Origin: Bacteroidales bacterium | GTDB lineage: Bacteria > Bacteroidota > Bacteroidia > Bacteroidales > JAADGE01 | Reading direction: 5' to 3' | DNA: 61,608 nucleotides | NCBI GenBank assembly: GCA_021648725.1 | Contig: JAKISF010000021.1 | Coordinates: 1-61,608 of the forward strand | Part shown: positions 9,854-18,047 of the stretch, in pieces | Position numbering within the stretch: position 1 is the stretch's first letter | Layout of the letters: each line of letters opens with the position of its first letter | Made by a program: the position numbers and the translations under genes | Notes under the pieces: model-generated | What the model was told of the DNA's origin: nothing | Database searches by the model: none | Seen by the model: the letters and a program-made list of their open reading frames with translations, nothing else

Positions 9854-11440
9854 CTACCTTATTATCATCTTTTTCACAAATTGCTTATTGCCGACTTTTA
9901 ACTTGACAAGATAGAAGCCTTTACTTAAATCACTTACATTAATTTGCTGTTTCTTAAAAACTTTTCCCGAATTTAATTCTTTTCCGTTTATATCGGCTAC
10001 TTGATAAGAAATAATATCGTTAAATTCAGTATTAATTTGTATAAAATTTATTGCAGGATTAGGATAAATTTCAAAACTGTTTTCATCAAGTTCTTCAAAT
10101 CCTACATTTTGGTTATATACAGCCAAACCTTTTATGCAAAAGTTTCCTGTTTGGTTAAAACTTGAAGGGTCATTATAGTTGTATAAATCTTTCCACTTAC
10201 CTTTTTCATAATAATAACTTTCGGCAGGATTAGCAACAGAAGGAACAACGGTTTTTATTTTACTGCCGAGCAAAGCAGTAACATCAGAAGTTCTGTCATA
10301 CGGTTGCCCGCCTTTTGATAAATATAAGAAAATATAAAAATCTTCGCCGTTATTAATCGTAACCGGAGTTTCCAAATCTACGGTATGAAAACCTCTGTGC
10401 ATAATATTTCCCGACACAACTGAGCTTAAATTACTTAAAAGTGAGCCGTCAAAGTTCCTAAAAATCTTTATCTCGAAGTTTAGGTCAACAGAATCTGCAA
10501 AAAAACTTACTGATTTTAATATTATATTTTCTTTTGCATGAAAAGCATTAAAAGCAGAATCACTGTCTGCCTTCGTATCTCGCCAACCGTGATAATCATG
10601 ATAATAAACCATCTCATATTGCAAAGGTTCAACATCAATAAACGAAACTGCTCCCATATCAGGTTCTTTACATGCCCATTTATCATAGTACGAAATCCAG
10701 AAATAACCGGAAAAACCCCAGCTTGTATCCCAACTATTTTTTGCCAGCCATGCACCATTTTGCCCGGCTGCCGGAACATTACGGTTATCATCCCAACCTA
10801 TAACAGTTACCGAATGATTAGGCAATAAAGAACTTGTGTTCGGCTGATAATGATTGTAATCAGCATCAATAAAACTTCCGTCAAAGTGCATACAAGTTGC
10901 CATTGCACCATATTGCATTAATTTTGCTTTAATTGTATCAATTTTCGACAAATCTTCTTCGGCGGTGTACCACTCCACATTTCTAGGATAATAATAATGA
11001 AAACCGGCATCACTCCTAACAGGCGGATTATCGTATGATTGCCCGTCAACATCTCTTACAACGCCTTCCAATCTTGATAAATAAGCTGTTGAAATCCTGT
11101 AATCACCCCCCAAATGCACATCTAATCCTTGCGAATTTACACCTCCCAAATCGTCATTATTGTATTGGTTAAAACCGTTCCACCAATCTAAGTGATATTC
11201 TGCCAAATCAGGCTCTCCTGTTTCTCCGTTAGAAGTCCATATTCCCGTAATCATTAAATTACTTTCAATTGATGCCGTTGTTCCGAATGCCCAACCGGTT
11301 CCGCCTCCCTGCGATTTTACTGAAGTAACATAATTTGTACCGTTATAATTCCTTAAGTCAAAGGTAACCGGTAATTGAGAGTAAGATAAAAAACCGATTA
11401 TTAATAAAAAAGAAGAAAATAAATATCTCATATTCAACAT
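9854..11440 (-). CDS. secreted papain-fold (C1) protein with lectin-like domain and T9SS type A tail; catalytic Cys replaced by Gly
   Basis: A signal peptide (residues 1-21) is followed by a C1-family domain (about 22-270), a beta-rich lectin-like domain (about 290-445) and a type A T9SS sorting domain (IYPNPAINFIQINT to the end VKKMIIR). The C1 domain keeps His209 (PNHSVTVIGWDD) and Asn235 (LAKNSWDTSWGFSG). However, the cysteine that should precede Trp50 is Gly49: the motif reads GGTGWAFGT where relatives have GGTCW or GSCW. The codon is GGT (11294-11296), one base from TGT. If the read is correct the protein cannot be a normal cysteine peptidase and may bind peptide or carbohydrate instead. 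It should be exported by Sec and then T9SS to the surface. Confidence 0.85.
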   Translation of the reverse strand: MLNMRYLFSSFLLIIGFLSYSQLPVTFDLRNYNGTNYVTSVKSQGGGTGWAFGTTASIESNLMITGIWTSNGETGEPDLAEYHLDWWNGFNQYNNDDLGGVNSQGLDVHLGGDYRISTAYLSRLEGVVRDVDGQSYDNPPVRSDAGFHYYYPRNVEWYTAEEDLSKIDTIKAKLMQYGAMATCMHFDGSFIDADYNHYQPNTSSLLPNHSVTVIGWDDNRNVPAAGQNGAWLAKNSWDTSWGFSGYFWISYYDKWACKEPDMGAVSFIDVEPLQYEMVYYHDYHGWRDTKADSDSAFNAFHAKENIILKSVSFFADSVDLNFEIKIFRNFDGSLLSNLSSVVSGNIMHRGFHTVDLETPVTINNGEDFYIFLYLSKGGQPYDRTSDVTALLGSKIKTVVPSVANPAESYYYEKGKWKDLYNYNDPSSFNQTGNFCIKGLAVYNQNVGFEELDENSFEIYPNPAINFIQINTEFNDIISYQVADINGKELNSGKVFKKQQINVSDLSKGFYLVKLKVGNKQFVKKMIIR

Positions 11441-11506
11441 TTTTTTTAAAAAAGGATAAAAATACTTAATAAAATTTGCATTTAAAAAACATCTTGCCGG
11501 TATGCG

Positions 11507-14500
11507 TTACTTTATTATTGCATCATAAACAACCGTATGAATTTTTTGTCTTATTTTCAGCCTGTTAATTCTCCAATTTTTTGCACTGGGGTAAACTCTG
11601 TTCGAAAGAAATACATAAACAATATCATTAACGGGGTCAACCCAAATGCAGGTTCCGGTAAAGCCTGTATGTCCGTATGATTCCGGCGGTGCTCCTTTGC
11701 CTATGATACTTTTTTTACCGGGTTTATCAAATCCTAAACCTCTGTGACTGTCTTCCTGAAAACCGGTAAACTTTTGCACCGTTTTTTTTGAAATAAAACT
11801 CATTCCGCCGTACGAGCCGCCGTTTAACCACATTTGCCCTAATAAAGCTAAATCATAGGCATCTGAAAATAATCCTGCATTTCCGGAAACTCTTCCCAGC
11901 AAAGCAGCAGAAGGGTCGTGTACATTTCCTCGCAGAACTTGTTCTCTCCAATATTTATCATTTTCGGTAGGAACAATATTATATTTTGAGAAATATTTTG
12001 TGGGCTTATAACACATTGTATTTAAGCCCATAGGTTGATAAACATTATATCTTAAATATCTATCAATACCTCTTCGGTTTATGCTGTCAATTGCCTGTTG
12101 AAGCAATATCATATTGATATCTGCATATTGATATATTTTTCTGGAATAAACCCTTAAACGTTTTGTATCTCTCCAAAGTGTATCAAAATATCTGTTTTGA
12201 AGAAAAAAACTGTTTGCAATTTTTGTTTCTGAACTGTCTTTAATATATTTTCTTGTGAAGTACTTATCAAAAACTTCTTGCAAGCCTTTTTTAACATTAA
12301 ATATTGTATCTGCGTTATTCTTTAAAGTGTCATTTTTAATTTTTTTGTAAAACCGTTGTTTAATTAGTTCAAGAGAATCATAATAATTCTTTTTATACAA
12401 AACATAGGGTAAAATAGGCAAAGTCGGCGTAATACCTGATTTATGCAAAAGCAAATCTCTTATTTTAACTTTAAAAATGTTATTCCCGGGTGTTGTTGTT
12501 ACAATTAATGTATCAAAAGCAACAAACACAGAATCGTTAAGATGAATAGTATCTTGGTATCTTAATATCTTACGAAAGTCTTTAACATCTGCAAATTTAA
12601 GGGTGTCAATATTAAAAATTGTATCGGGCTTAATATTAGAATAGTCAATTTCGGTATCTCGGAAAAAACGCCCCAAATTATTGTTTAGTCGAAGTCTGCC
12701 GTTGTCATACAGCCTCATTGCCGCCAATGTTGTTGCTGCAATTTTTGTAATCGAAGCTAAATCATATAAATCAGTTTTTCTTACTCTTCTTTGTTTTGCG
12801 TAAGTATGATACCCGAAAGTTTTATCAAAAACTGCATTTCCGTTTTTAAAAACAACAACCTGGCAACCCGGAAAAGCTCCTCTTCTGATTCCGTCGTTTG
12901 CAATTGAATCAATTTTTGACAGAATTTTTGAATTTAAACCTTCTTCTTCCGGTAAAACACGGGAAACTCTTACTTTTTTTGCCTTAACAGATTTTCCGAA
13001 ATAGAGAGAATCGTTAATATTCACAGGAAGTTGCCCTTGCATTGATATACCGCCGAATATTGCATCAGCAACATATTTTTGTTCAATTTCAGAATTTCCG
13101 TAAACTTGAATAACTGCATTAAAACTGTCTGCAAATTGTAAATTCTCAATATTTCCGAAGTTTATTAAGCTTATTGTTTTTGATGAATTATTTTCAAATA
13201 TTGCATTTATAATATTAGTATCTGCCTTTATATTATTAAACAAAATTATTAAATCGGACTTCTTTTTATGCTTTTTTAATTTCGAAATAAAAGCATCATC
13301 TTCAGAATCGAAACTTGAAAAAGATGAAAGGGAGTATTCTGAAAATGTTTTTTTAAAAGATGTATAATTTTGTTCTCCTATATTTAACACCTTAAAATTT
13401 AATTTTCTCAAGTTCATAAAAGGCAATAAATTATTTTTTACGGAAGTAATTGTTTTTTTTAAAACATTTCTTAAAATTACTTGATTTTTAATATTCTTTG
13501 AAAAAGAAATTACAGAATCAGCTTCAATATGTATGTTTGAATCAACCCCTGTCCATGTTTTTGCCAATAATATTTTTCTTACTGTGTAATTAATATCTTC
13601 TTCTGTAATAAGTTCATCTTCCAGCAAATTAGAAATATTATTTATTATTTTTTCCGGTTTATCGGTAATAAAAAGTTCGGCACCGTTTTTTATTAAATTA
13701 AGAATTGATTCAGGTGTTAAGTCTGCATCTTTAATTTCAACTGCTGATAAACCTCCGAAGTTGTATTTTGTTTTAATATTATTTGTCAAACCGAATTCAT
13801 TATTTTGTATATTGTTATAATTCGGTAAAATTGCGGATAAGCCGGATTTAAATATTTTGTTGTTTACCTCAAAATTTGTTGAGTCAAACATGAAAAAACT
13901 TTTTTCAGAAAGACATGAAATAATCTTTTTGTCTTTTAAGTTTTCATTATATGAAAGAAGTATGTTTAAATACTTTTTATTATAAGAACTGTCATTGCTT
14001 GAACTTCTAAATTCCGGAAGAATATTGAATGAGATATTAAGTTGTTTACTAAACTCTGCAAAAAAATCAACATAAATGTCTGTTATTGAGTCGTTTCTAA
14101 TTGACAGTAAGGTTTGTATATCAGGGTAAGAATTGATATCAATAAATTCAGGAATTCCTGTTTCTGATTTGCAAATTGTGAGCAAATTGATTTTAGAAAT
14201 CTTTTGAATATTGTTTTGGTATTTTACAAATTTATTTAATGAATCAGTATTAAATATTATACCTCCGGGCATAAATTTATACAAATCCGAAAACAAGCTG
14301 TCGCTGTTATTTTTAGAAATCTTACCTGCATCATATATTATCAATTGCCCTATTTTCTCCTCAACGGATAAATATTTTATAGTTGTGTCAGCCCAAGCGG
14401 ATTCTACTGACAAAAAAGGAGTAGGATAAATTTGTTTTTCTTTATCTTTTTTCGGAAATAAAAAAATAATAATTACACCTGCTGTTACTAATATTCCTGC

Positions 14501-14545
14501 AAATATCAGATACTTTAATTTTAAATGTATTTTTCCTATAGTCAT
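11507..14545 (-). CDS. GH3-like domain fused to serine beta-lactamase-family hydrolase
   Basis: An N-terminal membrane anchor (about residues 8-30) leads into a GH3-like TIM-barrel region (about 55-350, starting with LSVEEKIGQL and ending LLAKTWTGVD), a linker domain, and a C-terminal class C beta-lactamase/DD-peptidase fold. The hydrolase part has SxxK as Ser598-Lys601 (LASITKIAA), a YAD motif in QYADINMILL and GHTGFTG as the third box. The same domain order is known in Bacteroidota, where the GH3 half is a NagZ-type N-acetylglucosaminidase. Here the KHFPGHG catalytic loop of NagZ cannot be found, so the GH3 half looks inactive. Its likely site is the periplasm, acting on peptidoglycan. It is monocistronic by spacing. 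Confidence 0.8.
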   Translation of the reverse strand: MTIGKIHLKLKYLIFAGILVTAGVIIIFLFPKKDKEKQIYPTPFLSVESAWADTTIKYLSVEEKIGQLIIYDAGKISKNNSDSLFSDLYKFMPGGIIFNTDSLNKFVKYQNNIQKISKINLLTICKSETGIPEFIDINSYPDIQTLLSIRNDSITDIYVDFFAEFSKQLNISFNILPEFRSSSNDSSYNKKYLNILLSYNENLKDKKIISCLSEKSFFMFDSTNFEVNNKIFKSGLSAILPNYNNIQNNEFGLTNNIKTKYNFGGLSAVEIKDADLTPESILNLIKNGAELFITDKPEKIINNISNLLEDELITEEDINYTVRKILLAKTWTGVDSNIHIEADSVISFSKNIKNQVILRNVLKKTITSVKNNLLPFMNLRKLNFKVLNIGEQNYTSFKKTFSEYSLSSFSSFDSEDDAFISKLKKHKKKSDLIILFNNIKADTNIINAIFENNSSKTISLINFGNIENLQFADSFNAVIQVYGNSEIEQKYVADAIFGGISMQGQLPVNINDSLYFGKSVKAKKVRVSRVLPEEEGLNSKILSKIDSIANDGIRRGAFPGCQVVVFKNGNAVFDKTFGYHTYAKQRRVRKTDLYDLASITKIAATTLAAMRLYDNGRLRLNNNLGRFFRDTEIDYSNIKPDTIFNIDTLKFADVKDFRKILRYQDTIHLNDSVFVAFDTLIVTTTPGNNIFKVKIRDLLLHKSGITPTLPILPYVLYKKNYYDSLELIKQRFYKKIKNDTLKNNADTIFNVKKGLQEVFDKYFTRKYIKDSSETKIANSFFLQNRYFDTLWRDTKRLRVYSRKIYQYADINMILLQQAIDSINRRGIDRYLRYNVYQPMGLNTMCYKPTKYFSKYNIVPTENDKYWREQVLRGNVHDPSAALLGRVSGNAGLFSDAYDLALLGQMWLNGGSYGGMSFISKKTVQKFTGFQEDSHRGLGFDKPGKKSIIGKGAPPESYGHTGFTGTCIWVDPVNDIVYVFLSNRVYPSAKNWRINRLKIRQKIHTVVYDAIIK

Positions 14546-14696
14546 TTAATAATACTATTATGTTTTACAATGCTTTAAGTGAGCTCAGCTTATTATATTA
14601 ACTGAACATTCGGAAGATTTTGCACTTTCCAAAATTAGAATTAAAACAATAATAACTCAGTTTTTCTGTTATTAATTTCTGAAATTTTTGATAAAG

Positions 14697-15623
14697 TTAC
14701 TTTCCTCGAGGATGATAATCGTTTACGACCTGCTTTAAATATTCTCTGTTTAAATGAGTATAAATTTCGGTTGTAATTATTGACTCATGCCCCAACATTT
14801 CTTGTACGGCTCTTAAATCTGCACCTCCTTCAATTAAGTGTGTGGCAAAAGAATGCCTGAATGTATGCGGGCTTATATTTTTTTTAATTTCAGCAGCAAT
14901 TGCTAAGTTTTTAACTATAGTAAAAATCATTACTCTTGTCAATTGTTTTCCTCTTCTGTTTAAGAATAAAATATCGGAAAAATCAGGATGTACTTCTAAG
15001 TTACTTCTGTAATGTTTTGAATAATATGAGATTTCTTCAACAGCTCTCTCTCCTATCGGAATTATTCTTTGTTTGTTTCCTTTGCCTTTGACAATAATAA
15101 AGCCTTCTTTAAAATGTAAATCTGAAATTTTAAGTCCGATTAATTCGCTTACACGAAGTCCGCAACTGTATAAAGTTTCAATAATCGCCTTGTTTCTGTG
15201 TCCTTCGGGTTTACTTAAATCAATTTTTGATTGCAGCAAATCAATTTCATATACAGATAAAACTTCGGGAAGTTTTCTTCCGATTTTAGGAGATTCCAGT
15301 AATTCAGCAGGATTTTCCGTAAGTAATTCTTCTTGAATTAAATAATGATAAAAAGCTTTTATTCCGGAGATTGTTCTTGCCAAAGATCTTGCACTAATAA
15401 TTACTGTTTCAGCATCTTTGTTATTTTCACCTTGCAATTCATTTAAAAACTCATTTAAATCCGACAATTTAATATTTAAAGGACTTTTATTTGAATATTT
15501 TGCAAGTTTATTAATATCTCCGATATAAGCTTCAACAGTATTTTGCGACAATGATCTTTCTAACTTCATATAATACATAAAATCATTAATAATATTCTTC
15601 CATTCTGCAGTTATAACTCCCAT
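14697..15623 (-). CDS. xerD: site-specific tyrosine recombinase XerD
   Basis: This recombinase acts with XerC at dif to resolve chromosome dimers. The N-terminal SAM-like core-binding domain covers about residues 8-100 (LERSLSQNTVEAYIGDI). The catalytic domain carries the full set: Arg157 (GLRVSE), Lys181 (KGKGNKQR), His253 and Arg256 (SPHTFRHSFATHL), His279 (LGHES) and the nucleophile Tyr288 (EIYTH). The length of 308 fits chromosomal Xer proteins and there is no nearby integrase cargo, so a housekeeping role is more likely than a mobile-element integrase. The neighbouring Usp gene is divergent. Confidence 0.92.
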   Translation of the reverse strand: MGVITAEWKNIINDFMYYMKLERSLSQNTVEAYIGDINKLAKYSNKSPLNIKLSDLNEFLNELQGENNKDAETVIISARSLARTISGIKAFYHYLIQEELLTENPAELLESPKIGRKLPEVLSVYEIDLLQSKIDLSKPEGHRNKAIIETLYSCGLRVSELIGLKISDLHFKEGFIIVKGKGNKQRIIPIGERAVEEISYYSKHYRSNLEVHPDFSDILFLNRRGKQLTRVMIFTIVKNLAIAAEIKKNISPHTFRHSFATHLIEGGADLRAVQEMLGHESIITTEIYTHLNREYLKQVVNDYHPRGK

Positions 15624-15741
15624 ACCTTGATGCCTATATCAAAAAAATATTTGCAAATTTCATTTACTTATATCATAAAACCGGCTCACTAAAATAAGCT
15701 TTTAAAGCTCAATATTTATCAAATATAAAAAAAATAGAAAA

Positions 15742-15749
15742 TATATTTG
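15742..15749 (+). promoter_or_regulatory. candidate -7 promoter box upstream of the universal stress protein gene
   Basis: TATATTTG matches the Bacteroidota -7 consensus TAnnTTTG and lies 86 bases before the Usp start codon, in the 212-base divergent gap with xerD. No -33 box is evident. The remaining AT-rich gap shows nothing else recognisable. Confidence 0.35.
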
Positions 15750-15835
15750 GTTTCTTAAGTTATTTTCAATAATTTTATAACGCAGTTTGCAATTAATTAT
15801 ATTAAAAAAAATTAAAACATAAAACATTATATGTC

Positions 15836-16687
15836 ATGAAAAAAGCTAAAAATGATGTAATTTTAGTCCCGACTGATTTTTCGGAAGTTTGCCAGAATGC
15901 TGTTGAACACGGAGCATCTATTGCTTCAATTATGAAGTACAGAGTAGTTTTACTTCACGTAATCAATAAGGATACTGATAAATATTTAGATGAAGAAAAC
16001 TTGTCTGAGGATGTTATTACGGAAAAACTTGAAAGTATTGCAACTGAAGCATCAAAGAAATTTGATGTTCAAGTAGAGTTTCTTGTAAAATCAGGTGATT
16101 TATTTGATAATATTAAAGAATCTTCTGATAAAGTAGGTGCAAAATTAATTATTTTAGGTACTCACGGAAAAGTAGGATTCCAAAAAATAACAGGAAGTTA
16201 TGTGCTGAAAGTAATAAGTATTACAAACACCCCTACTGTTATTGTTCAAAAACGACAATATGTTGAAGGTTATAAAAATATTGTATTCCCGATTACTGCT
16301 TCGACACAAGACAGGCAGAAAGTTACTTGGGCAATAAATATTGCAAAAATGTTTGAGGCAACTGTTCATATGATTCCTAAATTTGAATCGGGAAGGTTTT
16401 ATAAAAACAGAATTATGAGCATTACGAAACAAATTAAAAATATTTTTGATGAATACGGCATTAAATATATTGATAAAGTTTCATCACCTACCGAAGGAAA
16501 TTTTGCAAAACAAGTTGTTGACTATGCTGTTCAAAATGATGCAGAATTGATAATGACCTTAGTTAATAAAGATAAGAGTTTATTCTTCTCGTCTTGGGAT
16601 GAAAAAATTATTTATAATACATCTCAGATACCTGTTATTTGCATTAATCCGATAGAAACTAAAACAACAAGTTGGGGTACTCCATAA
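15836..16687 (+). CDS. universal stress protein, tandem UspA domains
   Basis: Two UspA folds lie in tandem, about residues 5-140 and 145-275. Domain 1 begins ILVPTDFSEVCQNAVEHG and ends with a nucleotide-loop motif GTHGKVGFQKITGS, suggesting ATP binding. Domain 2 (KNIVFPITASTQDRQKVTWA) has a degenerate loop (NKDKSLFFSSWDEK) and probably does not bind ATP the same way. Tandem Usps are common in Bacteroidota and are tied to starvation and oxygen or energy stress, but the specific role cannot be read from sequence. The gene is isolated, divergent from xerD, and ends at a clear bidirectional terminator. Confidence 0.88.
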   Translation: MKKAKNDVILVPTDFSEVCQNAVEHGASIASIMKYRVVLLHVINKDTDKYLDEENLSEDVITEKLESIATEASKKFDVQVEFLVKSGDLFDNIKESSDKVGAKLIILGTHGKVGFQKITGSYVLKVISITNTPTVIVQKRQYVEGYKNIVFPITASTQDRQKVTWAINIAKMFEATVHMIPKFESGRFYKNRIMSITKQIKNIFDEYGIKYIDKVSSPTEGNFAKQVVDYAVQNDAELIMTLVNKDKSLFFSSWDEKIIYNTSQIPVICINPIETKTTSWGTP

Positions 16688-16708
16688 ATTAATATTTAAA
16701 AAGAACTT

Positions 16709-16745
16709 AAAAACTTATCTTGAAATTCAGGATAAGTTTTTTTTA
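16709..16745. terminator. bidirectional intrinsic terminator between the Usp gene and the M16 homologue
   Basis: An 11-bp perfect stem (AAAAACTTATC at 16709-16719 with GATAAGTTTTT at 16731-16741) is extended inward by TGAA/TTCA and followed by a T run on the plus strand; the 5' A run serves as the T tract on the minus strand. It sits in the gap between convergent genes. Confidence 0.85.
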
Positions 16746-18020
16746 TTCAGTACCTACCGTAATTTCATACATTGAATTCTCATTTAGGTACTTTTCGGCT
16801 GTTTCCTTAATTATTTGAGGAGTAATTTTTTTAATTGTATCAAAATATTGATTATAGTAATTCAAATTGAAACCATAAAACAAAATTGATTTGAAAGCGT
16901 CTGATACAGAGAATGCTCCGTCAAAAGTGCTGTGAAAATTTCCTGTTAAATAATTTTTTACACGACTTAACTCTTCATCTGATACATAGCTTGTTCTTAA
17001 TATTTTTAACTCTTTATATATTTCATCAATTGCTTTTCTGAATACTTCTTTTCCTGATTCTGCCGAAATACTGAAAAACCCGGCATCAAGCAGTGAATTT
17101 ACTCCTGCATATATTCCGTACGTATAACCTTTGTCTTCTCTGATATTATTCATAAGTCTTGAACCGAAGTAACCGCCTAAAATAATTGATGTAATATTCA
17201 GATTAAAGAAATCAGGATGATTTCGGTTAATTATTTTTTTTCCTACTTTTATTGATGTTTGCATTGCACCGTCAACTGCAACAAATTTTTGCTTAGTTTC
17301 AGAAGGTTTAGTTTTAAAATTAAGCTTACTTTTTTTGATTTCCGTTAATTTATGTTTGCCGAATCTCTCATTCAACAAATTAACATGGTATTCTTCAACT
17401 TTTCCCGACATTATTATTTTCAAACTGTTTAACAGGTATTTTTCTTTATAAAATTTATTTAAGTTGTGTGAATTTATGTTATTGAAGTCTTTTTCGGTTA
17501 TTTTCCTTCCGTACGGGTGGAAAGAACCGAAAATTGATTCTGAAAAAAGTTCTTGTGATAACACATCAGTTTTTTGTCTGCTGATTGAAAATTTTTGCAA
17601 TCTGTTTTTTATATAAATATCAACTTCGTTTTCCGGAAAAATCGAGTTAAAAATTATGTCTTCAATAATATCTAATGTTTCTTCTAAATATTTATTGAGC
17701 GAGTATAATATTATTTGGGAAAAGTGATTGCCTATATTCAGTTCCAAATATGCACCGTAAAAGTCAAGAGTTTCAGCAATTTCAACAGAAGATTTGGTCT
17801 TTGTTCCTGCTTCAAGCAGTGCATTTACCGAATCTGCAATTAACGGATTGTTATTATGTATTGTGCCTGCATCAAATATGAAATCAATTTTTACTACATC
17901 TTGATTTCCGGCATTTACTATGTGAACAGGAATATTGTTTAATAATTTCCGGTTTTCAACATTTATTATTTCTAAACTTTCAGATGTTTTAAATTTAGGC
18001 TGTATTTTCCTGTTTATCAT
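16743..18020 (-). CDS. M16-family peptidase homologue, non-catalytic (no HxxEH)
   Basis: The protein has the two-halved M16B (processing-peptidase-like) fold over 425 residues. Where active members carry HxxEH, the sequence reads ADSVNALLEAGTKT, so the zinc ligands are missing. The C-terminal half keeps the conserved Arg/Tyr pair (RLMNNIREDKGYTYG) typical of the subunit that closes the chamber around substrate. In bacteria such subunits normally pair with an adjacent HxxEH-containing partner; none is next to it here (the neighbours are Rel and Usp). It is best viewed as the regulatory subunit of a heterodimer encoded elsewhere. There is no signal peptide, so it is likely cytoplasmic. Confidence 0.82.
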   Translation of the reverse strand: MINRKIQPKFKTSESLEIINVENRKLLNNIPVHIVNAGNQDVVKIDFIFDAGTIHNNNPLIADSVNALLEAGTKTKSSVEIAETLDFYGAYLELNIGNHFSQIILYSLNKYLEETLDIIEDIIFNSIFPENEVDIYIKNRLQKFSISRQKTDVLSQELFSESIFGSFHPYGRKITEKDFNNINSHNLNKFYKEKYLLNSLKIIMSGKVEEYHVNLLNERFGKHKLTEIKKSKLNFKTKPSETKQKFVAVDGAMQTSIKVGKKIINRNHPDFFNLNITSIILGGYFGSRLMNNIREDKGYTYGIYAGVNSLLDAGFFSISAESGKEVFRKAIDEIYKELKILRTSYVSDEELSRVKNYLTGNFHSTFDGAFSVSDAFKSILFYGFNLNYYNQYFDTIKKITPQIIKETAEKYLNENSMYEITVGTE

Positions 18021-18047
18021 ATATTTATGTCTGTTTTTTAATCCTAA

